This document shows positions 15,474 through 25,157 of a DNA stretch of 64,000 nt, in pieces. The DNA lies in assembly GCF_039673065.1 (NCBI RefSeq), contig NZ_JBDJKW010000006.1, forward strand, positions 186,001 to 250,000. Direction: 5' to 3'. The notes below the pieces were generated by a model, which worked only from the letters and a program-made list of their open reading frames with translations, made no database searches and was not told the origin of the DNA. The translations under genes and the position numbers were made by a program. Every line of letters starts with the position of its first letter. Positions within the stretch are counted from its first letter, which is position 1. Origin of the DNA: Allobosea sp039673065 (GTDB lineage Bacteria > Pseudomonadota > Alphaproteobacteria > Rhizobiales > Beijerinckiaceae).

Positions 15474-16735
15474 GTAGCCTCACCATGAACCGCCTCGCCG
15501 CCCCCGATCCCTCGTCCAGCCGATCCCCGCTGCGGAAGCTCGCTCCGATGTCCCGCCCCCGCCCGTTCCGTCCTGCCTTCGCCGCCCTTCTGGCCGCCGC
15601 CCTGCTCGCGCCCGCCCTGCCCGTCGCGGCTCGTGCCGAGGACGGCGTGAAGCAGGCCGACAAGCAGGCCGGCCCCGCCATCACCGTCACCACCGTCAAG
15701 CGCGACGAGATCGTCCAGAGCGTCGTCGTCGCCGGCACCATGGTGGCGCGCGACGAGGTGCTGGTGACGCCGGAGGTCGACGGGCTCGTCATCACCGAGC
15801 TGCTCGCCGAGGAGGGCGACCGCGTCGCCGCCGGCCAGGTGCTGGCGCGGCTGTCGCGCACCACGCTCGAGGTCCAGCGTGCGCAGAACGAGGCGCAGAG
15901 CCGCAAGGCGCAGGCCGGGATCGACCAGGCCCGCGCCCAGATCGTCGAGGCGCAGGCCAATCGCGAGCAGGCGGACAACGCCTTCGAGCGCACCAAGGCG
16001 CTGCGCGGCAGCGGCAATGCCAGCCAGGAGATGTTCGACCAGCGCTCCGCCGCGTCCCGCTCCGCCCAGGCCCGCCTCAACGCCGCCAACCAGGCTCTCG
16101 CCATGGCCGAGGCCGACCTCGCCCTGTCGCAGGCGCAGGGGCGCGACATCGAGGTCCGGCTCGGCCGCACGCAGATCAAGGCGCCGCGCGCCGGCATCGT
16201 CAGCCGCCGCACCGCCCGCCAGGGCGCCATCGCCGGCATGGCGGCCGAGCCGCTGTTCCGCATCATCGCCGACGGCGCCATCGAGCTCGAGGCGGAGATC
16301 GCCGAGGTCGAGCTGCCGCGCCTGCGCACCGGCCAGGCCGTCGCGGTCACCCCGGCCGGCTCCGACACCGCGCTCGCCGGCGAGGTCCGTCTGATCGCCC
16401 CCGAGGTCGACCGTGCCTCGCGGCTCGGCAAGCTGCGCGTCGCGCTGGCCGGCAACCCGCCCGTCGCGCTCGGCTCCTTCGCGCGCGGCGTGGTCGAGAC
16501 CGGCCGTCGCAACGGGCTCGTCCTGCCGCTCTCGGCGATCACCTATACCCGCGCCGGCCCGACGGTTCAGGCGGTCGCCGGCGGCAAAATCGCCACCCGC
16601 AAGGTCGCGCTCGGCCTGATCGGCCGCGGCCATGTCGAGATCGTCTCCGGCGTCGCCGAGGGCGACACCGTGGTGGCGCGCGCCGGCACCTTCGTGCGTG
16701 ACGGCGACGTCATCACGCCGGTCGCGTCGAACTGA
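15470..16735 (+). CDS. RND efflux periplasmic adaptor (membrane fusion protein)
   Basis: This 421-aa protein (from ATG 15470) has a hydrophobic export segment FRPAFAALLAAALLAPALPVAARA ending near residue 57. Lipoyl, coiled-coil hairpin (about 130-230) and beta-barrel domains follow, as in AcrA/MexA adaptors. The long stretch before the signal peptide makes ATG 15548 (MSRPRPF) a credible alternative start. ATG 15470 overlaps the TetR stop (ATGA) and keeps translational coupling. It couples the pump to an outer-membrane channel, which is not encoded here. Confidence 0.85.
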   Translation: MSSLTMNRLAAPDPSSSRSPLRKLAPMSRPRPFRPAFAALLAAALLAPALPVAARAEDGVKQADKQAGPAITVTTVKRDEIVQSVVVAGTMVARDEVLVTPEVDGLVITELLAEEGDRVAAGQVLARLSRTTLEVQRAQNEAQSRKAQAGIDQARAQIVEAQANREQADNAFERTKALRGSGNASQEMFDQRSAASRSAQARLNAANQALAMAEADLALSQAQGRDIEVRLGRTQIKAPRAGIVSRRTARQGAIAGMAAEPLFRIIADGAIELEAEIAEVELPRLRTGQAVAVTPAGSDTALAGEVRLIAPEVDRASRLGKLRVALAGNPPVALGSFARGVVETGRRNGLVLPLSAITYTRAGPTVQAVAGGKIATRKVALGLIGRGHVEIVSGVAEGDTVVARAGTFVRDGDVITPVASN

Positions 16736-16746
16736 GGAGAGCCGGG

Positions 16747-19700
16747 GTGAACCTCAACTTCTCGGCCTGGTCGATCCGCAAGCCGGTCCCGGCGATCCTG
16801 CTCTTCGTCGTGCTGTGCGTGCTCGGCCTGATGGCGTTCTCGAAGCTGCCGGTGACGCGCTTCCCGAACATCGACGTGCCGCTGATCTCGGTGACCGTGA
16901 CCCAGTCGGGGGCCGCCCCAGCCGAGCTGGAGAGCCAGGTCACCAAGCGCGTCGAGGACGCGGTCGCCAACATTACCGGCGTCAAGCACGTGCTCTCGAC
17001 GCTGACAGACGGCCAGTCGCAGACGCTGATCGAGTTCCGGCTGGAGGTCGACACCGACCGCGCCGTCAACGACGTCAAGGACGCGGTCGCCAAGATCCGC
17101 GCCGACCTGCCGCGCACCATCGACGAGCCGGTGATCCAGCGCATCGACGTCGAGGGCCAGTCGATCCTGACCTATGGCGCCTCCTCGCCTGGCATGACGC
17201 TGGAGCAGCTCTCCTGGCATGTCGACGACGTGGTCGCGCGCGAATTGCAGGGGCTGAAGGGCGTCGGCCGCGTCGAGCGCTATGGCGGCGTGGATCGCGA
17301 GATCCGCATCTCGCTCGATCCCGACCGGCTGCTGGCGCTCGGCGTCACCGCCGGCGAGGTCAACCGCCAGATCCTCGCCACCAATGTCGACATGGCCGGC
17401 GGCCGCGGCGAGGTCGGCGGCAAGGAGCAGGCGATCCGCACGCTCGCCAGCGCCCGCACGGTGGCCGAGCTGGCGGACAGCAAGATCACGCTCTCGGGCG
17501 GCCGCGAGGTCCGGCTCAAGGAACTCGGCCGCGTCGAGGATTCCAATTCCGAGCCGCGCGCTTTCGGCCGCCTCGACAAGCAGCCCGTGGTCTCCTTCGC
17601 GGTGTTCCGCTCGAAGGGGTCGAGCGAGCTCTCGGTCAAGGAGGTCGTCGCCGCCCGCATCGCCGAACTCAACCAGCGCTATCCCGCCATCGCGCTGCAG
17701 CCGATCGACGACGCAGTCGCCTATACCGCCGGCAACTACCGCTCGGCCATGACCACGCTGCTGGAGGGCGCCGGGCTCGCCGTGCTCGTCGTCTTCGCCT
17801 TCCTGCGCAACTGGCGCGCCACGCTGATCACCGCCGTCGCCCTGCCGCTCTCGGTCATCCCGACCTTCTGGGCGATGGAGATGCTCGGCTTCTCGCTCAA
17901 CCTGGTGAGCCTGCTCGGCATCACCCTGGTCACCGGCATCCTGGTCGACGACGCCATTGTCGAGATCGAGAACATCGTCCGGCACATGAAGATGGGCAAG
18001 TCGCCCTATCGCGCCGCGATGGAAGCCGCCGACGAGATCGGCCTCGCGGTTATCGCGATCACGCTGACCATCGTCGCGATCTTCGCGCCGGTCTCGTTCA
18101 TGAGCGGCGTGGCCGGGCAGTATTTCCGCCAGTTCGGCCTGACGGTGGCGATCGCGGTGCTGTTCTCGCTGCTCGTCGCGCGCCTGATCACGCCGATGAT
18201 GGCGGCCTATCTGATGAAGCCGGTCGACCATGCCGAGCCGAAGGACGGCGTGGTGATGCGCTTCTACACCCGCCTGCTCGAGGCTTCGCTGAAGCGCCGC
18301 AGCCTGCCGCTGCTCCCGCGCTTCGACGGCAAGCGCGGCTGGCGGCGCGTGCCGGTCAACACCGCCTATCTCACCATGCTCGCCGGCTTCGGCTTCCTCT
18401 TCGTCTCGATCCAGGCGACGGCGCTGCTGCCGACCGGCTTCATGCCCGAAGAGGACACCGCCCGCGTCGTCGCCAGCGTCGAGCTGCCGCCCGGCGCGAC
18501 GCTGGAGGACACCCGCCTCGCCACCGACCAGCTCACCGACCGGCTGCGCGAGATTCCCGAGGTCACCCGCGTCTTCGTGCTGGGCGGCGCCTCGCCGACC
18601 GGCCAGCGCGAGGTGCGCCGCGCCGCGGTCTTCATCATGCTGACCCCGAAATCCGAGCGCCATGTCGCGCAGAAGGAGCTCAAGGTCACCATCGCCGAGA
18701 AGCTCGCCAGCGTGCCGGACGTGCGCGCCTGGTATGTCAACGAGCGCGGCGAGCGCGAGATGGCCTTCTCGCTGCTCTCCAAGGACGGTGCGGCGCTGGA
18801 CGAGGCGGTCGCCCGCCTGGAAGCGCGCATGCGCAAGGTCGACGGCTATCTCAACGTCGCCACCGCCGGCGCGCTGAGCCGGCCGGAGCTGCGCGTCACG
18901 CCCAAGCTCGAACAGGCCGCCAGCCTCGGCGTCACGCCGGAGGGGATCTCGCAGGCGATCCGCATCGCCACGATCGGCGACATCGGCGCCAACCTCGCCA
19001 AGTTCAATGCCGGCGACCGGCTGGTGCCGATCCGCGTGCAGCTCGACGAGCAGGCCCGCACCGACATCCGCAACCTCGCGGCGCTGCGCGTCACCAATGC
19101 CAGCGGCGTCTCGGTGCCGCTCACCGCCGTGGCCGAGATCGGCTTCGACGAGGGCCCCTCCTCGATCGACCGCTACGACCGGCTGCGCCGCGCCCAGATC
19201 GGCGCCGACCTGAAGCGCGGCTTCGAGCTCGGCACCGCCCAGGACACCTTCAACACCATCGTCGCGGAGGTCGGCCTGCCGGCCGGCGTGCACGTCGCCG
19301 CCACCGGCGACGCCGAGATCCAGGGCGAGGTGGTGCAGGGCTTCATCACCGCCATGACCACCGGCCTGATGCTGGTGCTGGCCGTGCTGATCCTGCTGTT
19401 CGGCTCGGTGTTCCAGCCGATCACCATCCTGCTCTCGCTGCCGCTCTCCTTCGGCGGCGTGGTCGTCGGCCTGCTCGCCACCAACAACGCCGTCTCGATG
19501 CCGGTCTATATCGGCCTTCTGATGCTGATGGGCATCGTCACCAAGAACGCGATCATGCTGGTCGACTTCGCGGTGGAGGAGGTGGCGCGCGGCGGCGACC
19601 GCATGCACGCGCTGATGGAGGCCGGCCGCAAGCGCGCCCGCCCGATCGTGATGACCACCATCGCCATGGGCGCCGGCATGCTGCCCTCGGCCTATGGCGT

Positions 19701-19983
19701 CGGCGACGGCGGCGAGTTCCGCTCGCCCATGGCGATCGCGGTGATCGGCGGCCTGCTGGTCTCGACCGTGCTCAGCCTGGTCTTCGTGCCGTCCTTCTAT
19801 GTGGTGATGGACGATCTCGGCCGGCTCACCGGCTGGGTGTTCGGCCGCTTCTTCGGCAAGGCCGAGGACGAATCGACCTGGACCGACGCCACCACCGAGG
19901 CGTCCCCGGGCGAGGCCAGTGCCCGCGCCATGGGCGGGCACGACCCGGCCGGCCGGCAGCCGCCGAAGCTGGCGGCGGAGTAG
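16747..19983 (+). CDS. RND-family efflux pump (AcrB/MexB/HAE1-like)
   Basis: This 1078-aa inner-membrane pump starts at GTG 16747 with GAGGAG upstream. The proton-relay residues are present: Asp401-Asp402 in TM4 (GILVDDAIVEIEN) and Lys933 in TM10 (GIVTKNAIMLVDF). Two large periplasmic loops lie between TM1-TM2 and TM7-TM8, as usual. The C-terminal tail beyond TM12 is long and acidic to Gly/Pro-rich. It forms one operon with TetR and the adaptor. Confidence 0.93.
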   Translation: MNLNFSAWSIRKPVPAILLFVVLCVLGLMAFSKLPVTRFPNIDVPLISVTVTQSGAAPAELESQVTKRVEDAVANITGVKHVLSTLTDGQSQTLIEFRLEVDTDRAVNDVKDAVAKIRADLPRTIDEPVIQRIDVEGQSILTYGASSPGMTLEQLSWHVDDVVARELQGLKGVGRVERYGGVDREIRISLDPDRLLALGVTAGEVNRQILATNVDMAGGRGEVGGKEQAIRTLASARTVAELADSKITLSGGREVRLKELGRVEDSNSEPRAFGRLDKQPVVSFAVFRSKGSSELSVKEVVAARIAELNQRYPAIALQPIDDAVAYTAGNYRSAMTTLLEGAGLAVLVVFAFLRNWRATLITAVALPLSVIPTFWAMEMLGFSLNLVSLLGITLVTGILVDDAIVEIENIVRHMKMGKSPYRAAMEAADEIGLAVIAITLTIVAIFAPVSFMSGVAGQYFRQFGLTVAIAVLFSLLVARLITPMMAAYLMKPVDHAEPKDGVVMRFYTRLLEASLKRRSLPLLPRFDGKRGWRRVPVNTAYLTMLAGFGFLFVSIQATALLPTGFMPEEDTARVVASVELPPGATLEDTRLATDQLTDRLREIPEVTRVFVLGGASPTGQREVRRAAVFIMLTPKSERHVAQKELKVTIAEKLASVPDVRAWYVNERGEREMAFSLLSKDGAALDEAVARLEARMRKVDGYLNVATAGALSRPELRVTPKLEQAASLGVTPEGISQAIRIATIGDIGANLAKFNAGDRLVPIRVQLDEQARTDIRNLAALRVTNASGVSVPLTAVAEIGFDEGPSSIDRYDRLRRAQIGADLKRGFELGTAQDTFNTIVAEVGLPAGVHVAATGDAEIQGEVVQGFITAMTTGLMLVLAVLILLFGSVFQPITILLSLPLSFGGVVVGLLATNNAVSMPVYIGLLMLMGIVTKNAIMLVDFAVEEVARGGDRMHALMEAGRKRARPIVMTTIAMGAGMLPSAYGVGDGGEFRSPMAIAVIGGLLVSTVLSLVFVPSFYVVMDDLGRLTGWVFGRFFGKAEDESTWTDATTEASPGEASARAMGGHDPAGRQPPKLAAE

Positions 19984-20003
19984 CCTCCGCAGCGTGTGGG
20001 GGA

Positions 20004-20020
20004 CGGGGCGTAGCGCCCCG
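20004..20020. terminator. Small GC hairpin between convergent genes
   Basis: CGGGGCG-TAG-CGCCCCG forms a 7-bp stem in the 40-nt gap between the RND pump and the convergent EamA transporter. There is no U-run, so a terminator role is only suggested by position. Confidence 0.35.
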
Positions 20021-20023
20021 CCC

Positions 20024-20935
20024 TCAGCCCTTGCGCACCATCAGCACGGCGGCGAGGATCGCGACGCCGCCGAAGGCCTGCACCGGGCTCGGCTGCTCGG
20101 CGAAGATCGCCCAGGCGGCGAGCACCGCGACCAGCGAGGGCCAGACCATCACCAGCGAGGTGGCGTTGGCGCCGTAATGGCCGAGCGCCAGGGTGATCAG
20201 CCCCTGGCCGAGCACATGCGAGACCAGCCCGAGCGCCGCCACCGCGAGCCAGCCCTGCAGGTGCTGCGGCAGGATGGTCTCGCCCATGGCGACCGCGGCG
20301 ACGAGGCAGACCAGGGCGCAGGCGGCGCTGGAGATCAGCCCGATCAGCCCGGCATCGGCCCGGCCGCGGGCGCGACGCACCGCGAGGATATAGGCGGCGT
20401 AGGAGAGCGCCGCGCCGATGGCGAGCGCGTCGCCGGTCAGGCCGCCGCCCGGCGCCGCCGCCGCGCCGAGCTTGGGCAGGACCAGCAGCGCCGCACCGGC
20501 CAGCGCGAGCAGCAGCGCGCCGAGGATGCGCCGCGTCGGCCGCTCGCCGAACATCAGCCAGCCGCCGAGGATCACGCCGACCGGGGCGAGATTGCCGAGC
20601 AGCGAGGCATTGGCGATCGTCGTGAAGGCCAAAGAGGCGTTGTAGAGCGTCACGTCGACGCCGAAGGCCAGCCCCGCCAGCAGGATCGGCAGCAGCGCGC
20701 CGGGCCGCAGCCCGCGCGGCGCGCCCGGGCGCCGGCCTTCGAGCAGCGTCCAGGCGACCAGCGCCGGCAGCGCGAAGACCATGCGCCAGAACCCGGCCGC
20801 CGCGGGACCGACCTCGGCGAAGCGCACCAGGATGCCGGAGAAGCCGATGAAGGTCGCCCCCGTCATCAGCACGAGGAACATGGCGAAGGCGGGCGAGGCC
20901 GGGCGATCGGGCAGGCTGAAGCCGGGGGCGGACAT
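20024..20935 (-). CDS. EamA/DMT-family transporter
   Basis: This 303-aa protein has ten hydrophobic segments in two EamA repeats, the standard drug/metabolite transporter layout. Substrates in this family are amino acids, metabolites or drugs and cannot be assigned. I chose start 20935 (MSAPGF). The frame stays open to 21016, but the extra residues are Pro/Gly-rich and not membrane-like. The gene is divergent from a LysR regulator that may control it. Confidence 0.85.
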   Translation of the reverse strand: MSAPGFSLPDRPASPAFAMFLVLMTGATFIGFSGILVRFAEVGPAAAGFWRMVFALPALVAWTLLEGRRPGAPRGLRPGALLPILLAGLAFGVDVTLYNASLAFTTIANASLLGNLAPVGVILGGWLMFGERPTRRILGALLLALAGAALLVLPKLGAAAAPGGGLTGDALAIGAALSYAAYILAVRRARGRADAGLIGLISSAACALVCLVAAVAMGETILPQHLQGWLAVAALGLVSHVLGQGLITLALGHYGANATSLVMVWPSLVAVLAAWAIFAEQPSPVQAFGGVAILAAVLMVRKG

Positions 20936-21046
20936 GACGGGCGTTTCCGGGCGATGCGATGGGCCCGCGCCGCCATGCGGCGGCCAAGGGCCGGCGCGGA
21001 GATAGCCCAGCTTCACAAATCAGCAGAACGAATTATTCCTATCGAT

Positions 21047-21065
21047 CCATCGCAATCGCCGATGG
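21047..21065. promoter_or_regulatory. LysR-type box upstream of the LysR gene
   Basis: CCATC-N9-GATGG contains the T-N11-A spacing of LysR sites (T21050, A21062). It lies 10 nt before the LysR start codon and in the region shared with the divergent EamA transporter gene. Autoregulation is inferred. Confidence 0.4.
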
Positions 21066-21074
21066 GAGGATGCG

Positions 21075-21962
21075 ATGGCCGATCATCTCGATCTCGACGC
21101 GCTGGCGACCCTCGTCGCAGTGGCGGATACCGGCGGCTTCACCGCCGCCGGCCAGCGCCTCGGCCGCACGCAATCGGCGGTCTCCGGCCGCATCCGCGAG
21201 CTCGAGCTGGCGCTGGGCTGCCGGCTCGTCATCCGCTCGCGCCGCGGCGCCACGCCGACCGAAGCCGGCGAGCGCCTGCTCTCCCATGCCCGCCGGCTGC
21301 TGGCGATCGAATGCGAGGCGCGCGCCGAGCTCGCCGGCGACCGCGCCCAGGGCCGTTTGCGCCTCGGCGTGCCCGACGACTATGTCGACGGCTATCTTCG
21401 GCCGCTGATCATGCGCTTTGCCGAAGCGCATCCGCGCGTCGAGGTCGAGGTGCAATGCGAACTGTCCAAGCGCATCGAGCCGGCGGTCGCCGGCGGCGAA
21501 CTCGATCTGGCGGTGATCACCCAGGACCCGGCCCGGCCGCGCGGCGAATTGCTGCGGCGCGAGCCGCTGCACTGGGTCGCGGCGCGCGGCCACCGGCCGG
21601 AGCTGAACACGGTGCTGCCGCTCGGCCTGTTCAGCGAGGGCTGCCGCGGCCGCCCGCGCATTCTCGCGGCGCTGGAGGGCGCCGGGCGGGCCTATCGCCT
21701 GGTTTTCTCCTCCACCCATACGCCCGGCCTGCTCTCGGCGGTCGAGGCAGGGCTGTGCGTCTCCGCCATCGCCGAGAGCGCCGTGCCGCCGGGCCTGCGG
21801 GTGCTCGGCCCCGCCGACGGCCTGCCGCAGCTGTTCGAGGTCTCGGTCGCCATGGTAATGGCGCCCGGGGCCGGCGCGGCGGCGCGACATTTCGCCCGGG
21901 CGCTGCGCGAGGCGATGACGGCGCCGCGCCTCCCCTTCCGCGACGGCGCGGGCGCGGTATAA
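21075..21962 (+). CDS. LysR-family transcriptional regulator
   Basis: This 295-aa protein has the LysR N-terminal helix-turn-helix (LATLVAVADTGGFTAAGQRL...AVSGRIRELE, residues about 7-45) and a type 2 periplasmic-binding-like effector domain. GGGAGG precedes the start. It is divergent from an EamA transporter and 6 nt upstream of the adenosyltransferase gene. The target is more likely the transporter than the housekeeping genes downstream. Confidence 0.87.
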   Translation: MADHLDLDALATLVAVADTGGFTAAGQRLGRTQSAVSGRIRELELALGCRLVIRSRRGATPTEAGERLLSHARRLLAIECEARAELAGDRAQGRLRLGVPDDYVDGYLRPLIMRFAEAHPRVEVEVQCELSKRIEPAVAGGELDLAVITQDPARPRGELLRREPLHWVAARGHRPELNTVLPLGLFSEGCRGRPRILAALEGAGRAYRLVFSSTHTPGLLSAVEAGLCVSAIAESAVPPGLRVLGPADGLPQLFEVSVAMVMAPGAGAAARHFARALREAMTAPRLPFRDGAGAV

Positions 21963-21968
21963 ATCGGC

Positions 21969-22550
21969 ATGGTCATCCTCAACCGAATCTACACCCGCAC
22001 CGGCGACGACGGCACCACGGCCCTGGCCACGGGCGCGCGCCGGCCGAAATACGATCTGCGCGTCGCCGCCTACGGCACCACCGACGAGACCAATGCCTGC
22101 ATCGGCATCGCCCGCCTGCATTGCGCGCAGGAGGACGCGACCGTCGACGCCATGCTGGGCCGCATCCAGAACGACCTGTTCGACCTCGGCGCCGAGCTGG
22201 CCTCGCCCGACACCGGCGAGAAGCAGGACTGGGAGCCGCTGCGCATCGTCCAGGCCCAGGTCGACCGGCTGGAGGCCGAGATCGACGCGCTCAACAAGGG
22301 GCTCGCAACGCTGCGCTCCTTCGTCCTGCCGGGCGGCACGCCTGCCGCGACCCATCTCCACCTCGCCCGCACGGTGAGCCGCCGGGCCGAGCGCCTGATG
22401 GTCGAGCTGTCGCGGACCGAGGGCGAGAGCGTCGCCGCCCCGGCGCTGAAATTCATCAACCGGCTCTCCGACTTCCTCTTCGTCGCCTCCCGCCATCTCA
22501 ACGCCAGGGCGCAGGGCGACGTGCTCTGGACGCCCGGCCAGAACCGGTAG
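21969..22550 (+). CDS. Cob(I)alamin adenosyltransferase, PduO type
   Basis: This 193-aa protein carries the PduO/MMAB signatures RTGDDGTT (N-terminus), FVLPGG, RRAER and NRLSDFLF. It transfers the adenosyl group of ATP to cob(I)alamin to make coenzyme B12, needed by methylmalonyl-CoA mutase and class II ribonucleotide reductase. It lies 6 nt after the LysR gene and 7 nt before the rhomboid gene. Together with the cobalamin riboswitch at nrdA it shows that the organism uses B12. Confidence 0.92.
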   Translation: MVILNRIYTRTGDDGTTALATGARRPKYDLRVAAYGTTDETNACIGIARLHCAQEDATVDAMLGRIQNDLFDLGAELASPDTGEKQDWEPLRIVQAQVDRLEAEIDALNKGLATLRSFVLPGGTPAATHLHLARTVSRRAERLMVELSRTEGESVAAPALKFINRLSDFLFVASRHLNARAQGDVLWTPGQNR

Positions 22551-22557
22551 CCCGCCC

Positions 22558-23247
22558 ATGTTCGTGCCCCTCCATGACGGGGTGCCGCTGCGTTTCCTGC
22601 GCGCGGCCTATGTCACCTGGGGGCTGATCGCGCTCTGCGTCGGCCTGCGCCTGCTGCTGGCGCTCGGCGCGCGCGACGGCGGCGACATCGCGGTGATGGC
22701 CGGCTTCGGCACCATCCCGGCCGTGCTGCTCGGCGACGCGCATCTGCCGGCGGGGCTCGCCCAGGCGCCGCCCTGGCTGACGCCGGTCACCGGCATCGTC
22801 CTGCACGCCAGCCTGGCGCATCTGATCGGCAACATGCTGTTCCTCTGGGTGTTCGGCGACAATGTCGAGGACGCGATGGGCCATCTGCGCTTCCTCGTCT
22901 TCTTCATCGCCTGCGGGGTCGCCGGCGCGCTGCTGCACGCCTTCATGAACCCGGAGTCGAGCCAGCCGCTGATCGGCGCCTCCGGCGCGATCTCGGGCGT
23001 CATCGCCGCCTATCTCATGCTTCACCCGCGCGTGCGCGTGTGGGGGCTGGCCTTCAAATGGGTGCCCTTGCGCATCCCGGCCATGTACGCGCTCGGCGCC
23101 TGGATCCTGGTGCAGCTGCTCTCGGCCCTGCTCGACGAGCAGCGCCAGGTCGGCTGGTGGGCGCATCTCGGCGGCCTCGGTGCCGGCGCGATCCTGACCC
23201 CGCTGATGATCCGCCGTGGACTGCCGCTGTTCGGGAGAACCGCGTGA
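22558..23247 (+). CDS. Rhomboid-family intramembrane serine protease
   Basis: This 229-aa protein has six predicted transmembrane helices. The catalytic motif GASG (Ser142) and His203 in WAHLGG are present, plus HLIGN (Asn92) of the oxyanion region, so the enzyme should be active. It cleaves transmembrane substrates within the membrane. Substrates are unknown. It is probably co-transcribed with the adenosyltransferase gene. Confidence 0.9.
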   Translation: MFVPLHDGVPLRFLRAAYVTWGLIALCVGLRLLLALGARDGGDIAVMAGFGTIPAVLLGDAHLPAGLAQAPPWLTPVTGIVLHASLAHLIGNMLFLWVFGDNVEDAMGHLRFLVFFIACGVAGALLHAFMNPESSQPLIGASGAISGVIAAYLMLHPRVRVWGLAFKWVPLRIPAMYALGAWILVQLLSALLDEQRQVGWWAHLGGLGAGAILTPLMIRRGLPLFGRTA

Positions 23248-23269
23248 CGCCGCGACGCGCCGCCCGCCG

Positions 23270-23299
23270 TTGACAATCGCAAATTCCCGTCGTTACGGT
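23270..23299 (+). promoter_or_regulatory. Putative promoter of the etfBA-hbd operon
   Basis: TTGACA (23270-23275) is followed after 18 nt by TACGGT (23294-23299). It lies 95-124 nt before etfB, in the gap after the rhomboid gene. Confidence 0.45.
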
Positions 23300-23393
23300 C
23301 CCCCCGCATTCCAGCCGAGAGCCGCGATGCTGATCTTCCGCCAGTCCAGGCGATCAGGCTCGCGGTCCACCTCTCCCGAACGGTGAAGCGCCT

Positions 23394-24143
23394 ATGAAGA
23401 TTCTCGTCCCAGTCAAGCGGGTGGTCGACTACAACGTGAAGATCCGCGTGAAAGCGGATGGTTCGGGCGTCGAGCTCGCCAACGTCAAGATGTCGATGAA
23501 TCCCTTCGACGAAATCGCCGTCGAGGAGGCGCTGCGCCTGAAGGAGGCCGGCAAGGCGACAGAGGTGGTCGTGGTGTCGATCGGCCCGGCGCAGGCGGCC
23601 GAGACCATCCGTACCGGTCTGGCCATGGGCGCCGACCGCGGCATCCTGGTCAAGGTCGACGGCACGGTCGAGCCGCTCGCCGTCGCCAAGATCCTGAAGA
23701 AGCTGGTCGAGCAGGAAAGCCCGCAGCTGGTCATCCTCGGCAAGCAGGCGATCGACGACGACGCCAACCAGACCGGCCAGATGCTGGCGGCGCTGCTGGG
23801 CTGGCCGCAGGGCACCTTCGCCTCCAAGGTCGTGGTCGGCGACGGCACGGTCGACGTCACCCGCGAGGTCGATGGCGGCCTGCAGACCGTCGGCCTCAAG
23901 CTGCCGGCGATCGTCACCACCGATCTGCGCCTGAACGAGCCGCGCTACGCCTCGCTGCCGAACATCATGAAGGCGAAGAAGAAGCCGCTCGACGAGACCT
24001 CGGCCGAGACGCTCGGCGTCGACGTCGCGCCGCGCCTGACCGTGCTGAAGACCGCCGAGCCGCCGACCCGTTCGGCCGGCGTCAAGCTGTCCTCCGCCGC
24101 CGAACTCGTCTCCAAGCTCAAGACCGAAGCGGGAGTGCTCTGA
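23394..24143 (+). CDS. etfB: Electron transfer flavoprotein subunit beta
   Basis: This 249-aa protein begins MKILVPVKRVVDYNVKI and contains NPFDEIAVEEALRLKE and the ETF-beta signature region VILGKQAIDDDANQTGQML. The heterodimer with EtfA carries electrons from acyl-CoA and other dehydrogenases to ETF-ubiquinone oxidoreductase. It lies 2 nt before etfA. Confidence 0.96.
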   Translation: MKILVPVKRVVDYNVKIRVKADGSGVELANVKMSMNPFDEIAVEEALRLKEAGKATEVVVVSIGPAQAAETIRTGLAMGADRGILVKVDGTVEPLAVAKILKKLVEQESPQLVILGKQAIDDDANQTGQMLAALLGWPQGTFASKVVVGDGTVDVTREVDGGLQTVGLKLPAIVTTDLRLNEPRYASLPNIMKAKKKPLDETSAETLGVDVAPRLTVLKTAEPPTRSAGVKLSSAAELVSKLKTEAGVL

Positions 24144-24145
24144 CC

Positions 24146-25093
24146 GTGACGACGCTGCTGCTCGCCAAGCACGACAACAAGACCCTGAACGAAGCCACCC
24201 GCAAGGCGCTGACCGCCGCCAAGGAACTGGGCGCCCCCGTCCATGTCCTCGTCGCCGGCCACGGTGCGCAGGCGGTGGCGGAAGCCGCCGCCAAGCTCGA
24301 CGGCGTCGAGAAGGTGCTGCACGCCGACGCCCCGGCCTATGAGCACCGCCTCGCCGAGCCGCTCGCCGCGCTGATCGTCTCGCTCGCCGGCACCTATGAC
24401 GCGCTGGTCGCGCCGGGCACCACCACCGGCAAGAACGTGATGCCGCGCGTCGCCGCGCTGCTCGACGTGATGCAGATCTCCGAGATCACCAAGGTAGTCT
24501 CGGCCGACACCTTCGAGCGGCCGATCTATGCCGGCAACGCCATCCAGACCGTGCAGTCCGGCGACGCCAAGAAGGTGATCACCGTGCGCGGCGCCTCCTT
24601 CGCCGCCACCGGCGACGGCGCCGCCGCCGCCCCGGTCGAGACCGTCGGCACCGTCGAGGATGCCGGCCTCTCCAGCTTCAAGGGCGAGGAGGTCGCCAAG
24701 TCCGACCGTCCGGAGCTGGCCTCGGCCAAGATCATCGTCTCTGGCGGCCGCGCGCTCGCCTCGTCCGAGAACTTCACCAAGGTCATCGAGCCGGTGGCCG
24801 ACAGGCTCGGCGCCGCCATGGGCGCCTCGCGCGCCGCGGTCGATGCCGGCTACGCTCCCAACGACTGGCAGGTCGGCCAGACCGGCAAGGTCGTGGCGCC
24901 GGACCTCTATGTCGCGGTCGGCATCTCGGGCGCCATCCAGCACCTCGCCGGCATGAAGGACTCCAAGGTCATCGTCGCGATCAACAAGGACGAGGAAGCG
25001 CCGATCTTCCAGATCGCCGATTACGGCCTCGTCGGCGACCTCTTCACCATCATGCCCGAGCTCGAGCAGGAGCTCGCCAAGATCGGCAAGTAG
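24146..25093 (+). CDS. etfA: Electron transfer flavoprotein subunit alpha
   Basis: This 315-aa protein starts at GTG 24146, immediately after etfB. Its C-terminal FAD domain shows the family motif in GQTGKVVAPDLYVAVGISGA and IQHLAGMKDSKVIVAINKD. It is the FAD-binding partner of EtfB. Confidence 0.96.
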   Translation: MTTLLLAKHDNKTLNEATRKALTAAKELGAPVHVLVAGHGAQAVAEAAAKLDGVEKVLHADAPAYEHRLAEPLAALIVSLAGTYDALVAPGTTTGKNVMPRVAALLDVMQISEITKVVSADTFERPIYAGNAIQTVQSGDAKKVITVRGASFAATGDGAAAAPVETVGTVEDAGLSSFKGEEVAKSDRPELASAKIIVSGGRALASSENFTKVIEPVADRLGAAMGASRAAVDAGYAPNDWQVGQTGKVVAPDLYVAVGISGAIQHLAGMKDSKVIVAINKDEEAPIFQIADYGLVGDLFTIMPELEQELAKIGK

Positions 25094-25157
25094 CACCGGA
25101 TTCGACGGGCGGCCGCCATGGCCGCCCGTCTCGCCTTTGCGGACATAGAAGGGTCAA

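Noticed and set aside
16567..19941. 1124-codon open frame on the minus strand opposite the RND pump gene
   Set aside because: It is low-complexity (His/Asp/Gly/Ala/Arg-rich), matches no family and mirrors codon bias of the real RND gene. It is a GC-rich antisense artefact.
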